DNA of 15,176 bases from CAYGDT01 sp964348745 (GCA_964348745.1 CAYGDT010000034.1:1-15176), one strand, 5' to 3'; positions 5,471 to 12,238 are shown, numbered from the stretch's first letter. A program made the numbers and translations. The notes: generated by a model from the letters alone, not told the origin.

Positions 5471-6391
5471 TTAACGCTTCCCGCGCTTCCACGATGCTCC
5501 ACTCATCGGCTTGCCACCGGCGGGTTGCACGGATACAAGATGCAGTATTCCGTCGCTGCAGGGCAGCGGTGCTGACTGCGCACTTGCTTCCAGCGATGTA
5601 CGAAGCAGTTTGATCTCCTGACCGTCGATCATGGCTCGCACGCCCGGCCACGGCACGAGTGCGCGTACACGGCGATCTATTTCTTCCGCTGTCATTGTTT
5701 TTGGGTCTACGTCACCCATGGTTCGGCTGAGTTTCTTTCCGAGCCTCGCATGGTTTTCGTTTTGCGGATGAGGATGCAGCGGATTTTTCAGCGTCGATAA
5801 CAGTAGGTTTGTGCATTGCTCACTCATATCTTCGTAGAGTTGCTCAGCGGTTTTGGTTCCATCGATCGGTACTACCATCTGTGCAAGTACCGGTCCGGTA
5901 TCCAGCTTCTTTAGCATCTTTTGTATACTGATGCCGGTTTCCTTGTCTCCGGCGAGCAGTGCATGTTGCACGGGTGCCGCGCCTCTCCAACGGGGCAACA
6001 GCGAAAAGTGAACGTTGACCGGTGCAATGGCAGGGGAGTCGAGGATCTCTTGCGAGAGGATCTGTCCGTAGGCGACGACGACGAGGTAATCGAATGGAGA
6101 ATTCAGAATGGGGAATTGCGAAGTATTATCGCCATTCGCCATTCCTGCCTTGCCGGCAGGCAGGCGCCATTCGCCATTAATATTCTCCGGTTGCCACACT
6201 GGAATGTCGTGTTGCTTTGCGAAGGTTTTCACCGGCGTCGTCGTCAGCGTGTGCGTTCGACCAACGGGTTTATCGGGCTGTGTGATTACGAGTTTTACGT
6301 CGAACGCAGCATCCTCAATCAGTGCACGCAGTGCAGGGACGGCAAATGCGGGCGTGCCGGCGAAGATGATGGATAGCGGGCGTTTGGACAT
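5471..6391 (-). CDS. fmt: Methionyl-tRNA formyltransferase with in-frame repeat insertion
   Basis: 306 residues. It transfers a formyl group from 10-formyl-THF to Met-tRNA(fMet) for initiation. The N-terminal Rossmann domain begins IIFAGTPAFAVPAL. The signature NVHFSLLPRWRGAAP supplies catalytic N126 and H128, and KKLDTGPVL supplies D164. Each sits 20 positions later than N106, H108 and D144 of the E. coli enzyme, as I recall its numbering. Part of that shift is a low-complexity stretch at residues 71-99 (including GEWRLPAGKAGMANGDN), where Fmt normally has a helix. It is encoded by a palindromic repeat and its flanking direct repeats. The C-terminal OB-like domain is present and rather short. 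The ATG at 6391 is preferred over an in-frame TTG at 6400 because the -10 box overlaps the latter. Divergent from rbfA. Confidence 0.95.
   Translation of the reverse strand: MSKRPLSIIFAGTPAFAVPALRALIEDAAFDVKLVITQPDKPVGRTHTLTTTPVKTFAKQHDIPVWQPENINGEWRLPAGKAGMANGDNTSQFPILNSPFDYLVVVAYGQILSQEILDSPAIAPVNVHFSLLPRWRGAAPVQHALLAGDKETGISIQKMLKKLDTGPVLAQMVVPIDGTKTAEQLYEDMSEQCTNLLLSTLKNPLHPHPQNENHARLGKKLSRTMGDVDPKTMTAEEIDRRVRALVPWPGVRAMIDGQEIKLLRTSLEASAQSAPLPCSDGILHLVSVQPAGGKPMSGASWKRGKR
6130..6178 (-). repeat. Palindromic element with flanking direct repeats inside fmt
   Basis: A 21-nt near-palindrome (6144-6164, 10-bp arms with one bulged T) is the partner of the intergenic palindrome at 1918-1937. 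Two identical 14-nt direct repeats, CGCCATTCGCCATT, flank it exactly at 6130-6143 and 6165-6178. The whole block is translated in frame as a non-conserved segment of Fmt. Confidence 0.88.
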
Positions 6392-6399
6392 GATGGTCA

Positions 6400-6405
6400 A
6401 TTATG
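6400..6405 (-). promoter_or_regulatory. -10 box of fmt
   Basis: CATAAT on the minus strand (5 of 6 matches) ends 8 nt before the fmt ATG at 6391, implying a near-leaderless transcript. The expected -35 position falls inside the 6406-6436 palindrome and does not match TTGACA, so activation or an alternative recognition mode is possible. Confidence 0.55.
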
Positions 6406-6436
6406 CGTAGTTGCGTGCCATCGGCACGCATCTACG
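6406..6436. promoter_or_regulatory. 31-nt palindrome between divergent fmt and rbfA promoters
   Basis: Inner arms TGCGTGCC and GGCACGCA (8 bp, 3-nt centre ATC) are extended, after one T/T mismatch, by CGTAG and CTACG. The element fills exactly the space between the two divergent -10 boxes (6400-6405 and 6438-6443), where both -35 regions must lie. That placement suggests a shared operator or activator site. It lacks a T-tract, so a terminator is unlikely. Confidence 0.65.
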
Positions 6437-6437
6437 A

Positions 6438-6443
6438 TATATT
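6438..6443 (+). promoter_or_regulatory. -10 box of rbfA
   Basis: TATATT (5 of 6 matches to TATAAT) ends 11 nt before the rbfA ATG at 6455, giving a leader of only about 5 nt. There is no Shine-Dalgarno site. The -35 position lies in the shared palindrome. Confidence 0.5.
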
Positions 6444-6454
6444 GAAATTACGTC

Positions 6455-6787
6455 ATGTCCAAACGCACCAACATGCTGGCATCCGTCATCCGCGAGATCA
6501 TCGCGCCGGTGCTACGCGAGTGTCCGCCTGCATGCGGAATGACATCCATCACCGAGATCGATGTCTCCAAAGACTTCTCGTATGCAACCGTTTATATCAG
6601 CGCACTGGAGCACCCGGAACGTGCACTTCAATATCTGGAGCGTCGTTTGCCGAAACTCAAGTCGATGGTCGGTGCCATGCACCGGAAGAAAATTCCGGAA
6701 CTGCGATTCCGTATCGACCCGCGTTCCGAGCGCGCTTCGCGTTTAGATGATCTCCTTTCTGCACATGCAGAAGACACTGACAACTAA
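6455..6787 (+). CDS. rbfA: Ribosome-binding factor A
   Basis: 110 residues, the usual size for RbfA, a KH-like factor that matures the 16S rRNA 5' end on the 30S subunit. Recognisable parts are the N-terminal helix with ASVIREIIAPVLRE, the strand ITEIDVSKDFSYATVYISAL, the helix ending GAMHRKKIPELRFRID (the conserved RK-x-PELxFxxD region) and the closing RASRLDDLL. It is followed 92 nt later by the nrnA-type gene, a rbfA-nrnA order that is common in bacteria. Here, however, infB and truB are not adjacent, and the gene diverges from fmt rather than following infB. Confidence 0.92.
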   Translation: MSKRTNMLASVIREIIAPVLRECPPACGMTSITEIDVSKDFSYATVYISALEHPERALQYLERRLPKLKSMVGAMHRKKIPELRFRIDPRSERASRLDDLLSAHAEDTDN

Positions 6788-6840
6788 ACTCATCCTAGTG
6801 TAGCAAGAACTTTATTCACATCGCGTGCAATACGCGTTCA

Positions 6841-6873
6841 TTGAACAGTCGGCATCGCAGGACGTATCATAAT
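6841..6873 (+). promoter_or_regulatory. nrnA promoter
   Basis: CATAAT (6868-6873) ends 6 nt before the ATG at 6880, and an overlapping TATCAT lies at 6865-6870. TTGAAC at 6841-6846 can act as -35 with an 18-nt spacer to TATCAT. The predicted start falls within about 3 nt of the ATG. The pyrimidine-rich TCTCCTT before the ATG is not a Shine-Dalgarno sequence. Confidence 0.5.
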
Positions 6874-6879
6874 CTCCTT

Positions 6880-7851
6880 ATGTTGAACCGTGACGATGTC
6901 CGCAAGAGTATCGATCTCCTCCGCGCGGCGCGGCGCGTGCTCGTTGTCTGTCACAGTAATCCGGATGGAGATGCGATTGGTTCATTGCTTGGCATGAGCA
7001 TGCTTCTCGAAGAAGCATTTCCGGACAAGGACATACAAGTGTTTTGCAAAGACGCCGCTCCCGAGACGTTGCAGTTTCTTCCCGGTACGGAGCGCATCCG
7101 TCATAACCCCGATGTTCGCGAGGGTGACTGCGTCGTGTTTCTTGACAGCGCAGAGCCAAAATTGATCGGTCTGGCGGATATGTATCCTGCGCTTTTTGCG
7201 CCACAAACCCCGTCGATCAATATCGATCATCATCCGACGAACTCCAACTTCGGTCGTGTGAATTTAGTTAACCCCGAAGCTGCTTCCGCCAGTGAAATCG
7301 TTGTGGAGTACGCAGACATCGTCGGCTGGAAAATGTTACCGGACATTGCGACCTGTCTTTTAACCGGTGTGTATACGGATACCGGAGGACTGCTTCATAG
7401 CAATACGTCAGCGCAGGTCTACCGTACCGTTGCGCGGTTGTTACGTGCCGGCGCACGCCAGCAGGAGATCGTGAAGCATGTTTTTCGCACGGCGAAATTA
7501 AGCACGTTGAAACTCTGGGGCAGAGTGCTCGAGAAAATTTCGGTGACCGAGGAAGGCGGCGCGATCTCCGCCGTCACGCGCGGCGACTTCGCCGCGACCG
7601 GAGCGGATTACGCGGAGCTTACCGGCGCAATCGATTACGTGAATGCGGTCCCCGGCATGCGGTTCTCCATGATTCTCTCGGAGCGCGATGGCAAAGTGAA
7701 AGGTTCGATCCGCACGCTGCGCGATGATGTCGATGTCGCCAAAATGGCAGGACGTTTCGATGGGGGCGGCCATAAGAAAGCAGCGGGGTTTGCGCTTTCA
7801 GGAAAATTGCAGCCGGAAGTGCGATGGAAGGTGGTAGAGGATAAAAAATAG
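6880..7851 (+). CDS. nrnA: DHH/DHHA1 phosphoesterase, NrnA type (nanoRNase/pAp phosphatase)
   Basis: 323 residues. Bacterial NrnA-type proteins degrade short RNA oligonucleotides and dephosphorylate pAp using Mn. Metal ligands of the DHH domain are all visible: HSNPDGD (H25, D29, D31), D89 in VVFLDSA, the DHH triad itself at 116-118 (IDHHPTN), and D167 in GVYTDTGGL. The C-terminal DHHA1 domain carries GGGHKKAAG (295-303). Length and motif order match NrnA rather than RecJ, which is larger. The ATG at 6880 was chosen since the family alignment starts there and the promoter overlaps an upstream in-frame TTG at 6841. It lies behind rbfA with its own promoter. Confidence 0.92.
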   Translation: MLNRDDVRKSIDLLRAARRVLVVCHSNPDGDAIGSLLGMSMLLEEAFPDKDIQVFCKDAAPETLQFLPGTERIRHNPDVREGDCVVFLDSAEPKLIGLADMYPALFAPQTPSINIDHHPTNSNFGRVNLVNPEAASASEIVVEYADIVGWKMLPDIATCLLTGVYTDTGGLLHSNTSAQVYRTVARLLRAGARQQEIVKHVFRTAKLSTLKLWGRVLEKISVTEEGGAISAVTRGDFAATGADYAELTGAIDYVNAVPGMRFSMILSERDGKVKGSIRTLRDDVDVAKMAGRFDGGGHKKAAGFALSGKLQPEVRWKVVEDKK

Positions 7852-7876
7852 CGATGGGTAGCTGCTATCTAGTAAA

Positions 7877-7904
7877 TTGACATTTTTTAAAACATGTGTA
7901 ATAT
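7877..7904 (+). promoter_or_regulatory. Promoter of ATP-grasp gene
   Basis: A perfect TTGACA -35 box (7877-7882), a 16-nt spacer and TAATAT (7899-7904), which lies 8 nt before the ATG at 7913. The predicted start is at or just before the ATG. This is the only consensus -35 in the window. An in-frame TTG at 7877 is part of the -35 box, so it cannot be the translation start. Confidence 0.65.
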
Positions 7905-7912
7905 ATGCACAA

Positions 7913-9019
7913 ATGTCAGAAAATTTTGTGTATCCACATGAGGTGAAAGTGGAGGGTGTTCCTTTCGGGGAAATGGCCAGTCCGTCGTTCGTTCGTTCGT
8001 ATACGGATTATGCATCAGTTTCAATGCGTACTGCGCTGTGTGCGGGGAGAGGTGGAGATGTTCTTGAACTCCAGCTAGAGAGCCAACGCGTTCTCAACGG
8101 GGAACGCGGTGCTGGGAAGTTGTCTGACAAGTTACAGTTTGGCGAACTTGTTTCGGAACTGGGATATCAAACTCCCACAACAATTTGCATCCCTGTGGGA
8201 TATAATTCCAGCCAAATTGAAACAGAAATATCAGAATCATCACTTTCCGATGAGAAAGAGTTGTTCGTGAAGCCGCACGGTGGGGCACATGGGCACTTGG
8301 CACGCATGGAGAATCGTGCACAAGTCTCCATGAAACTTCATCATCCGGATCGACCGTTTCTTGTTCAGCAGTATCAAAAACCTGAGCAAGATTGGCGAGT
8401 CATTTTGCATAGAACCCCGCGGGAAATGGAGCAGTTCGGTAAAGGTCAGGATGTACGTATTGCATATAGGAAGGTGAGACCAACAGTTACACAAACGAGT
8501 GATAAGTGGCACACTGTTCAGAAACTGATCGAGATGGATCCCGATATTCCGGATTATGTTAAGCACAAGTTATATAGCACGTTGCCTCCTGAACGATTGC
8601 AACATATTCCGGGCAGATCTGAAAGAGTGGAACTTGTTGATACTGGGAATATTATAAGAGGAGCATACGGTGTATTGCCGACGCAAGATGAACTGATACA
8701 GATGGATCGTTTGGTTTCGCGTATTCGGAATGATATCGAGCAAAGACTCAACGTCCGTCTCGCAACACTCTGCCTCGATCTTGGCGTTCTGAAGGAGGAA
8801 CAATTCCTCAGTGCTCAGAATGACACTGAATTAAGACAAGCCGTAACAATTTATGAACAGCAAAGCCCGGTTGAATATAGTGGCTACAGGGACAGTATGC
8901 CCATAAAGCAAGTATTTGATCGCTTTCGAAATGCAGCAAACTTGTTTCGCTTACGAACGTCTTTCGTCCAAAGCGGTCGCATCGCTCAGTCGCAAAACCG
9001 GTTGAAGAATCGGTATTAG
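7913..9019 (+). CDS. Orphan ATP-grasp fold protein
   Basis: 368 residues resembling the ATP-grasp superfamily, whose members join a carboxylate to an amine or thiol through an acyl-phosphate. Visible elements are a pre-ATP-grasp segment with KLQFGELVSELGYQTPTT (74-91), the nucleotide-binding lysine strand and glycine loop LFVKPHGGAHGHLA (117-130), the adenine-contact strand FLVQQYQKPEQDWRVIL (149-165), AYRKVRP (184-190), and a late strand LATLCLDLGVL (283-293) placed like the metal-binding region. The usual paired Glu/Asn metal ligands are not obvious, so activity and substrate are uncertain. No partner peptide or biosynthetic gene is adjacent. The gene looks more AT-rich than its neighbours and has its own strong promoter, which may mean separate acquisition. 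Its stop overlaps that of virB4 tail to tail by 4 nt. Confidence 0.65.
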   Translation: MSENFVYPHEVKVEGVPFGEMASPSFVRSYTDYASVSMRTALCAGRGGDVLELQLESQRVLNGERGAGKLSDKLQFGELVSELGYQTPTTICIPVGYNSSQIETEISESSLSDEKELFVKPHGGAHGHLARMENRAQVSMKLHHPDRPFLVQQYQKPEQDWRVILHRTPREMEQFGKGQDVRIAYRKVRPTVTQTSDKWHTVQKLIEMDPDIPDYVKHKLYSTLPPERLQHIPGRSERVELVDTGNIIRGAYGVLPTQDELIQMDRLVSRIRNDIEQRLNVRLATLCLDLGVLKEEQFLSAQNDTELRQAVTIYEQQSPVEYSGYRDSMPIKQVFDRFRNAANLFRLRTSFVQSGRIAQSQNRLKNRY

Positions 9020-11061
9020 TTAGCATCTGCAGCTTCTCCTTCCTGCGATTGTGTTTCTATTGCGGGAGTCACCGGTTTGCTCTTCTCTGGTTGCGTCTTC
9101 TGCGTATCGATTTTACCGGAGTTGTCTATCCCTTTAGGGATAAGTTTCTCGCCGTGTTTCTTCGCATGCTCGTCGCGCTTCTGCGCTGCGCGCATGGCAA
9201 GCACTTCTTCGGGGTTGGTCGTGATGATACGTTCCTCCTGCGGGCTTGCGACGATCTGAATGGCAACGTGCTTGTTTCCTGCAAAAAAGAGTCCTTGTCC
9301 CACGTCGGAGTTGAGGAGCAAATATTTCTCCCCGTCTGTGAGATAGAAGAGTTTTTGCAGATTGTCGACGGCGGTGGGGGACTGCTTCAGGAGAATCTGG
9401 AGCGATGCGTTGGTGATGATCGGTTTACCGAACGGGGAGTTCACGAAGTCTTCGACGTCCTGCGTGATTGTGGTTACTCCTAAGTAGTACTTCCGCGCGC
9501 GTTTGATCAGTCCGTAGAGAAAGCGCGCCGAGTCGTCGTACTGCATAAGATTCCACGCCTCATCGACGACGAGGAACCTGCGCTTGAGTTCTGCGCGCAC
9601 TCTGTTCCAGAGGAAGTTTAAGACGATGTACATGGCAATCGGACGCAGCTGTTCCTCCAGATCGCGGATCTGAAACACGACCATCTGGTTTTCCACTTCC
9701 ACGTTCGTTTGCTGATCGAAGAGTCCGGCGTAGCTTCCGTCCGTGTATTTCTGCAGCGTCTTTGCCATGTTCTCGCCGCCATCGGTTGTCATCAGCACGT
9801 CGACGAGTTCGTGCATGGTCGGCGGCTCCACCGTGCCCAGATTTTCCGCAGTGAAACTGATGCCCTTGAGTGCGTACGTATCCACGATGGCTTTATCGAG
9901 AATACCGTCCTCCGCGGGCGTCAGCGTTCCGAGCATGATCTTAAACAGACCGTGCAGGTTGATTATTGCAGCGCGCAGTGTCTCTCCGGTTTGTGCTTCT
10001 TCGCCGCGCACGGCTTTGGGAAGATCAAAGGGATTGATGCGGTACGAACTTTGGAGCGAGAGGGGAATGAACGTTCCGCCGACAGTCTTGCAGAGGTCTA
10101 CGTATTCGTTTTCAGGGTCGATGACAAAAATATCAGCTCCGAACATCATCGCGCGCAGGATCTCCAGTTTTACCGCAAACGATTTACCGGCGCCGGATGT
10201 AGCAAAGACCGTCGCATTGGCGTTCGGCAGGTCGAACCTGTCAAAGATCACCAACGAATCATTGTGCCGGTTGATACCATAGAGAATCCCGTGGTCGTCT
10301 GTCAGGTCCGATGAGCTGAACGGAAAACTTGTGGCGAGCGGAGAGGTGTTCATGTTCCTATTGATCTCCAGTTCGTCGATGCACAGGGGAACCGTGCTCA
10401 TCCAACCGTGTTCCATTTGCAGGAACGCAGGCTTACTGAGCACCAACCTTCCGCCGAGCAGCGATTCTATGTCTGTTTGCAGCTTCTTGAGCTTGTCTTC
10501 GTCGTCTGCATAGATCGTGATGTACATCCCGAACTGATAGAGTTTCTCGCGTCCGCGCGCCAGCAGGTCGCGCAGTTCCTCCGCGTCTTGCAGTGCTGCC
10601 TCCAATGAAGGGTCACGGACAATGCCGCGCTGTTCAAGAATGCGGATGCTCGATCGCATTTCCGCAACTTTCTTGCGCAGCATTTTCATAATGACCTTAT
10701 TGCTGGTCGGGTAGATGAAATGCGTCACGTCCATTTGCGCGTCAAAGTTGATGATCTGGCTCAGCCAGTTGGGGAAGATATAGTTCGGCCAGTTGTAGAC
10801 ATAGAGTGTCCTAGCGTATTGGTCATTGAGCAGTAGTTCCGTCGTGTGAATTTCCATGCCCGCAGGTGCAATAAGATCCAGCGTCTTTTGCAGACCTTCT
10901 TCGTAGTGGGCAATCGTCTCGTGTTCCTCCGATGTCAGCTCGCGTTTGTTTGCATGCTGCAGCGCTGCCGTCGTCTTCTTGTGGAGTCCCAGCAGGTCGT
11001 CGAATGCCTGCAGGAGCAACGTTGCCGAGGACGATTTTTGCTGTTGAGGCTTTGTTTCCAT
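9016..11061 (-). CDS. virB4: VirB4/TraC-type T4SS ATPase
   Basis: 681 residues. An N-terminal domain of VirB4 type (about 1-250) is followed by a RecA-like motor domain with Walker A ATSGAGKS (287-294), Walker B FLVVDEAW (496-503, E501), the DPENEY strand (315-320) and TTITQDVEDF near 533. The C-terminal tail (about 640-681) is charged, Gln/Lys/Pro-rich and probably disordered. VirB4 ATPases power pilus assembly and substrate transfer at the inner membrane face. No VirB3, B6, B8-B10, B11 or relaxase is in the window, so this looks like a stripped-down system, possibly serving the VirB2-like proteins at 83-1844. It has an extended -10 promoter and an AAGGA Shine-Dalgarno, the only clear one in the window. 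A lipoprotein gene lies 89 nt upstream on the same strand. Confidence 0.93.
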   Translation of the reverse strand: METKPQQQKSSSATLLLQAFDDLLGLHKKTTAALQHANKRELTSEEHETIAHYEEGLQKTLDLIAPAGMEIHTTELLLNDQYARTLYVYNWPNYIFPNWLSQIINFDAQMDVTHFIYPTSNKVIMKMLRKKVAEMRSSIRILEQRGIVRDPSLEAALQDAEELRDLLARGREKLYQFGMYITIYADDEDKLKKLQTDIESLLGGRLVLSKPAFLQMEHGWMSTVPLCIDELEINRNMNTSPLATSFPFSSSDLTDDHGILYGINRHNDSLVIFDRFDLPNANATVFATSGAGKSFAVKLEILRAMMFGADIFVIDPENEYVDLCKTVGGTFIPLSLQSSYRINPFDLPKAVRGEEAQTGETLRAAIINLHGLFKIMLGTLTPAEDGILDKAIVDTYALKGISFTAENLGTVEPPTMHELVDVLMTTDGGENMAKTLQKYTDGSYAGLFDQQTNVEVENQMVVFQIRDLEEQLRPIAMYIVLNFLWNRVRAELKRRFLVVDEAWNLMQYDDSARFLYGLIKRARKYYLGVTTITQDVEDFVNSPFGKPIITNASLQILLKQSPTAVDNLQKLFYLTDGEKYLLLNSDVGQGLFFAGNKHVAIQIVASPQEERIITTNPEEVLAMRAAQKRDEHAKKHGEKLIPKGIDNSGKIDTQKTQPEKSKPVTPAIETQSQEGEAADAN

Positions 11062-11065
11062 AGAA

Positions 11066-11070
11066 TCCTT
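11066..11070 (-). promoter_or_regulatory. Shine-Dalgarno site of virB4
   Basis: AAGGA on the minus strand, 4 nt before the ATG at 11061. It is the only good ribosome-binding site seen ahead of any gene here, and it sits at the very 5' end of the predicted transcript. Confidence 0.55.
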
Positions 11071-11072
11071 AA

Positions 11073-11101
11073 ATTATAGCACAAATCGCTCTATGGATCA
11101 A
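11073..11101 (-). promoter_or_regulatory. virB4 promoter
   Basis: Minus strand: TTGATC (-35, 11101-11096), a 17-nt spacer ending in TGC, then a perfect TATAAT (11078-11073). It is an extended -10 promoter ending 11 nt before the ATG, so the leader would be about 5 nt. Confidence 0.7.
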
Positions 11102-11150
11102 TAACATGCAGATTCTGCCTCTGTGCACGCAGATCACCAATACGGCGGAT

Positions 11151-11990
11151 CTATTGAATACTCTGTGGACTATCAAAAATCCTCGAACCCTTTCGTGTAC
11201 GCCAGGATTTGCCTTTTTCAAGAATGTTGTAGTCGGCAATACCCGGTAAATCGATCACCCGCAGCCCTGCAATCAAGATTTCTCGATTGTTCTCCAGTAC
11301 CTGGAGCCGGTCTCTTGTCACGTCATACAGGGTTGAGAAGCGGCTTTTCATGTCTTTGGTCTGCTCTGCTAACGTCGTTGATTCCCCATACTTTGCTTTC
11401 GCGTCGGCAACTTGCCGTTCGTACTGCGCAGCTGTGGCATAATCTTTTTTGTTCAGAGCTTCATTCAATGATCGCTCCACATCGCGGGCAGCGGTGCGAT
11501 CTTCTGAGACTTGTGCTTTTTGCTCCTTATCCAGTGCTTCGAGTTCTGTTATTTTTCTTTCGATCAGCTGTCCAGTACTTCGCAGAGAACTAATGTATTC
11601 GTCGAGAGTTTTCAGTCTGTCGGAGCTGCGGTTAAGGGTGTCGACAATACTGATTTGCAGTACGTCTCCTACTTCCTGCAAGAGAGCATAGTTTTCATCC
11701 GTCGTGCTACTGATCTGCCCTTGAATAATGTGCGCAATGGATGCAATACCCGAAGGCGCACTCACAACAGTAAGGAAGATTCCCTGCGCGAGATAGATAC
11801 CCGTAAACATCCCAAGTGCTGCACTCGGACGGTTTTGACGTGTGGATTGACTGGAGAGGAAGTGCATAATTGCTATCGCACTTTTTGCGCTACTTGCAGC
11901 GGAGGGTTCTTCAGTTGTGTTACTTGAACATCCGCTGAGTGTGAGGCAGAGGAGCGTGAATATCGCAACGGCTTTCTTTTGGCAAATCAT
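11151..11990 (-). CDS. Coiled-coil lipoprotein of unknown function
   Basis: 279 residues from the second of two adjacent ATGs. A lipoprotein signal with lipobox LSGC (C21) is followed by a Ser/Ala/Glu linker, a hydrophobic segment (about 58-92, containing IYLAQGIFLTVVSAPSGIAS) and a long helical region with coiled-coil character (about 95-225: LIERKITELEALDKEQKAQV and others). It ends in a hydrophobic IADYNIL and a basic tail. I do not recognise a family. It precedes virB4 on the same strand, so an envelope role linked to a secretion or pilus apparatus is conceivable, but that is inference from position. The ATG at 11993 lies only 3 nt after the -10 box, so the ATG at 11990, at the predicted transcription start, is preferred. 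Confidence 0.72.
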   Translation of the reverse strand: MICQKKAVAIFTLLCLTLSGCSSNTTEEPSAASSAKSAIAIMHFLSSQSTRQNRPSAALGMFTGIYLAQGIFLTVVSAPSGIASIAHIIQGQISSTTDENYALLQEVGDVLQISIVDTLNRSSDRLKTLDEYISSLRSTGQLIERKITELEALDKEQKAQVSEDRTAARDVERSLNEALNKKDYATAAQYERQVADAKAKYGESTTLAEQTKDMKSRFSTLYDVTRDRLQVLENNREILIAGLRVIDLPGIADYNILEKGKSWRTRKGSRIFDSPQSIQ

Positions 11991-11996
11991 CATAGT

Positions 11997-12025
11997 ATTT
12001 TACCGTTTTTCACCTTGAATAACAA
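11997..12025 (-). promoter_or_regulatory. Promoter of coiled-coil lipoprotein gene
   Basis: Minus strand: TTGTTA (12025-12020), a 17-nt spacer, TAAAAT (12002-11997). The ATG at 11990 lies exactly 6 nt further on, fitting leaderless initiation at that second ATG. Confidence 0.55.
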
Positions 12026-12057
12026 TAGTGATCAATTGAATTATTCAGATGGGCTGC

Positions 12058-12139
12058 GCCACGTGGGCGCGAGCAATGGCCACGTAAAGCGGCAGTGCCG
12101 CTACGTGGCACGTAAAGTCGCTGACGCGCCTTTACGTGG
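12058..12139. repeat. Cluster of CCACGT-based inverted repeats
   Basis: Five copies of a CCACGT(A) motif occur in alternating orientation. Hairpin 1 (12079-12109) pairs GCCACGTA with TACGTGGC and, after an AA bulge, GCGGC with GCCGC. Hairpin 2 pairs CACGTAAAG (12109-12117) with CTTTACGTG (12130-12138). A third, exclusive pairing joins CCACGTAAAG (12080-12089) with CTTTACGTGG (12130-12139). The cluster lies between two divergent promoters. No T-tract follows, so this is not a standard terminator. Confidence 0.8.
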
Positions 12140-12177
12140 TGGACGAACGTGCATACATTTTGTGTTCAAGACATGAG

Positions 12178-12183
12178 TATAAT
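12178..12183 (+). promoter_or_regulatory. Probable argS promoter -10 box
   Basis: A perfect TATAAT about 109 nt upstream of the argS ATG. No good -35 is seen at 12155-12160. It is the only strong -10 before argS and implies a leader of roughly 100 nt, unlike the very short leaders elsewhere. The leader contains a direct repeat GCCTATC (12220-12226, 12244-12250) and one weak 5-bp hairpin. Confidence 0.5.
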
Positions 12184-12187
12184 CTGT

Positions 12188-12238
12188 ATGCAAGATCAAA
12201 TATTGTTTTCAAGTGGCAAGCCTATCAACTTGTGCTAA
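12188..12238 (+). other. Possible 16-codon leader ORF before argS
   Basis: An ATG 4 nt after the TATAAT opens a 16-codon frame (MQDQILFSSGKPINLC, then TAA) ending 54 nt before argS. It contains no arginine codon, so classical attenuation by charged tRNA-Arg is not supported. The usual transcription start (about 12189-12191) would cut into its ATG, so it may not be translated at all. Confidence 0.2.

Noticed and set aside
6822..6836. Terminator hairpin after rbfA
   Set aside because: Only 5 bp (CGCGT/ACGCG) with no following T-tract, and it lies next to the nrnA -35 box.
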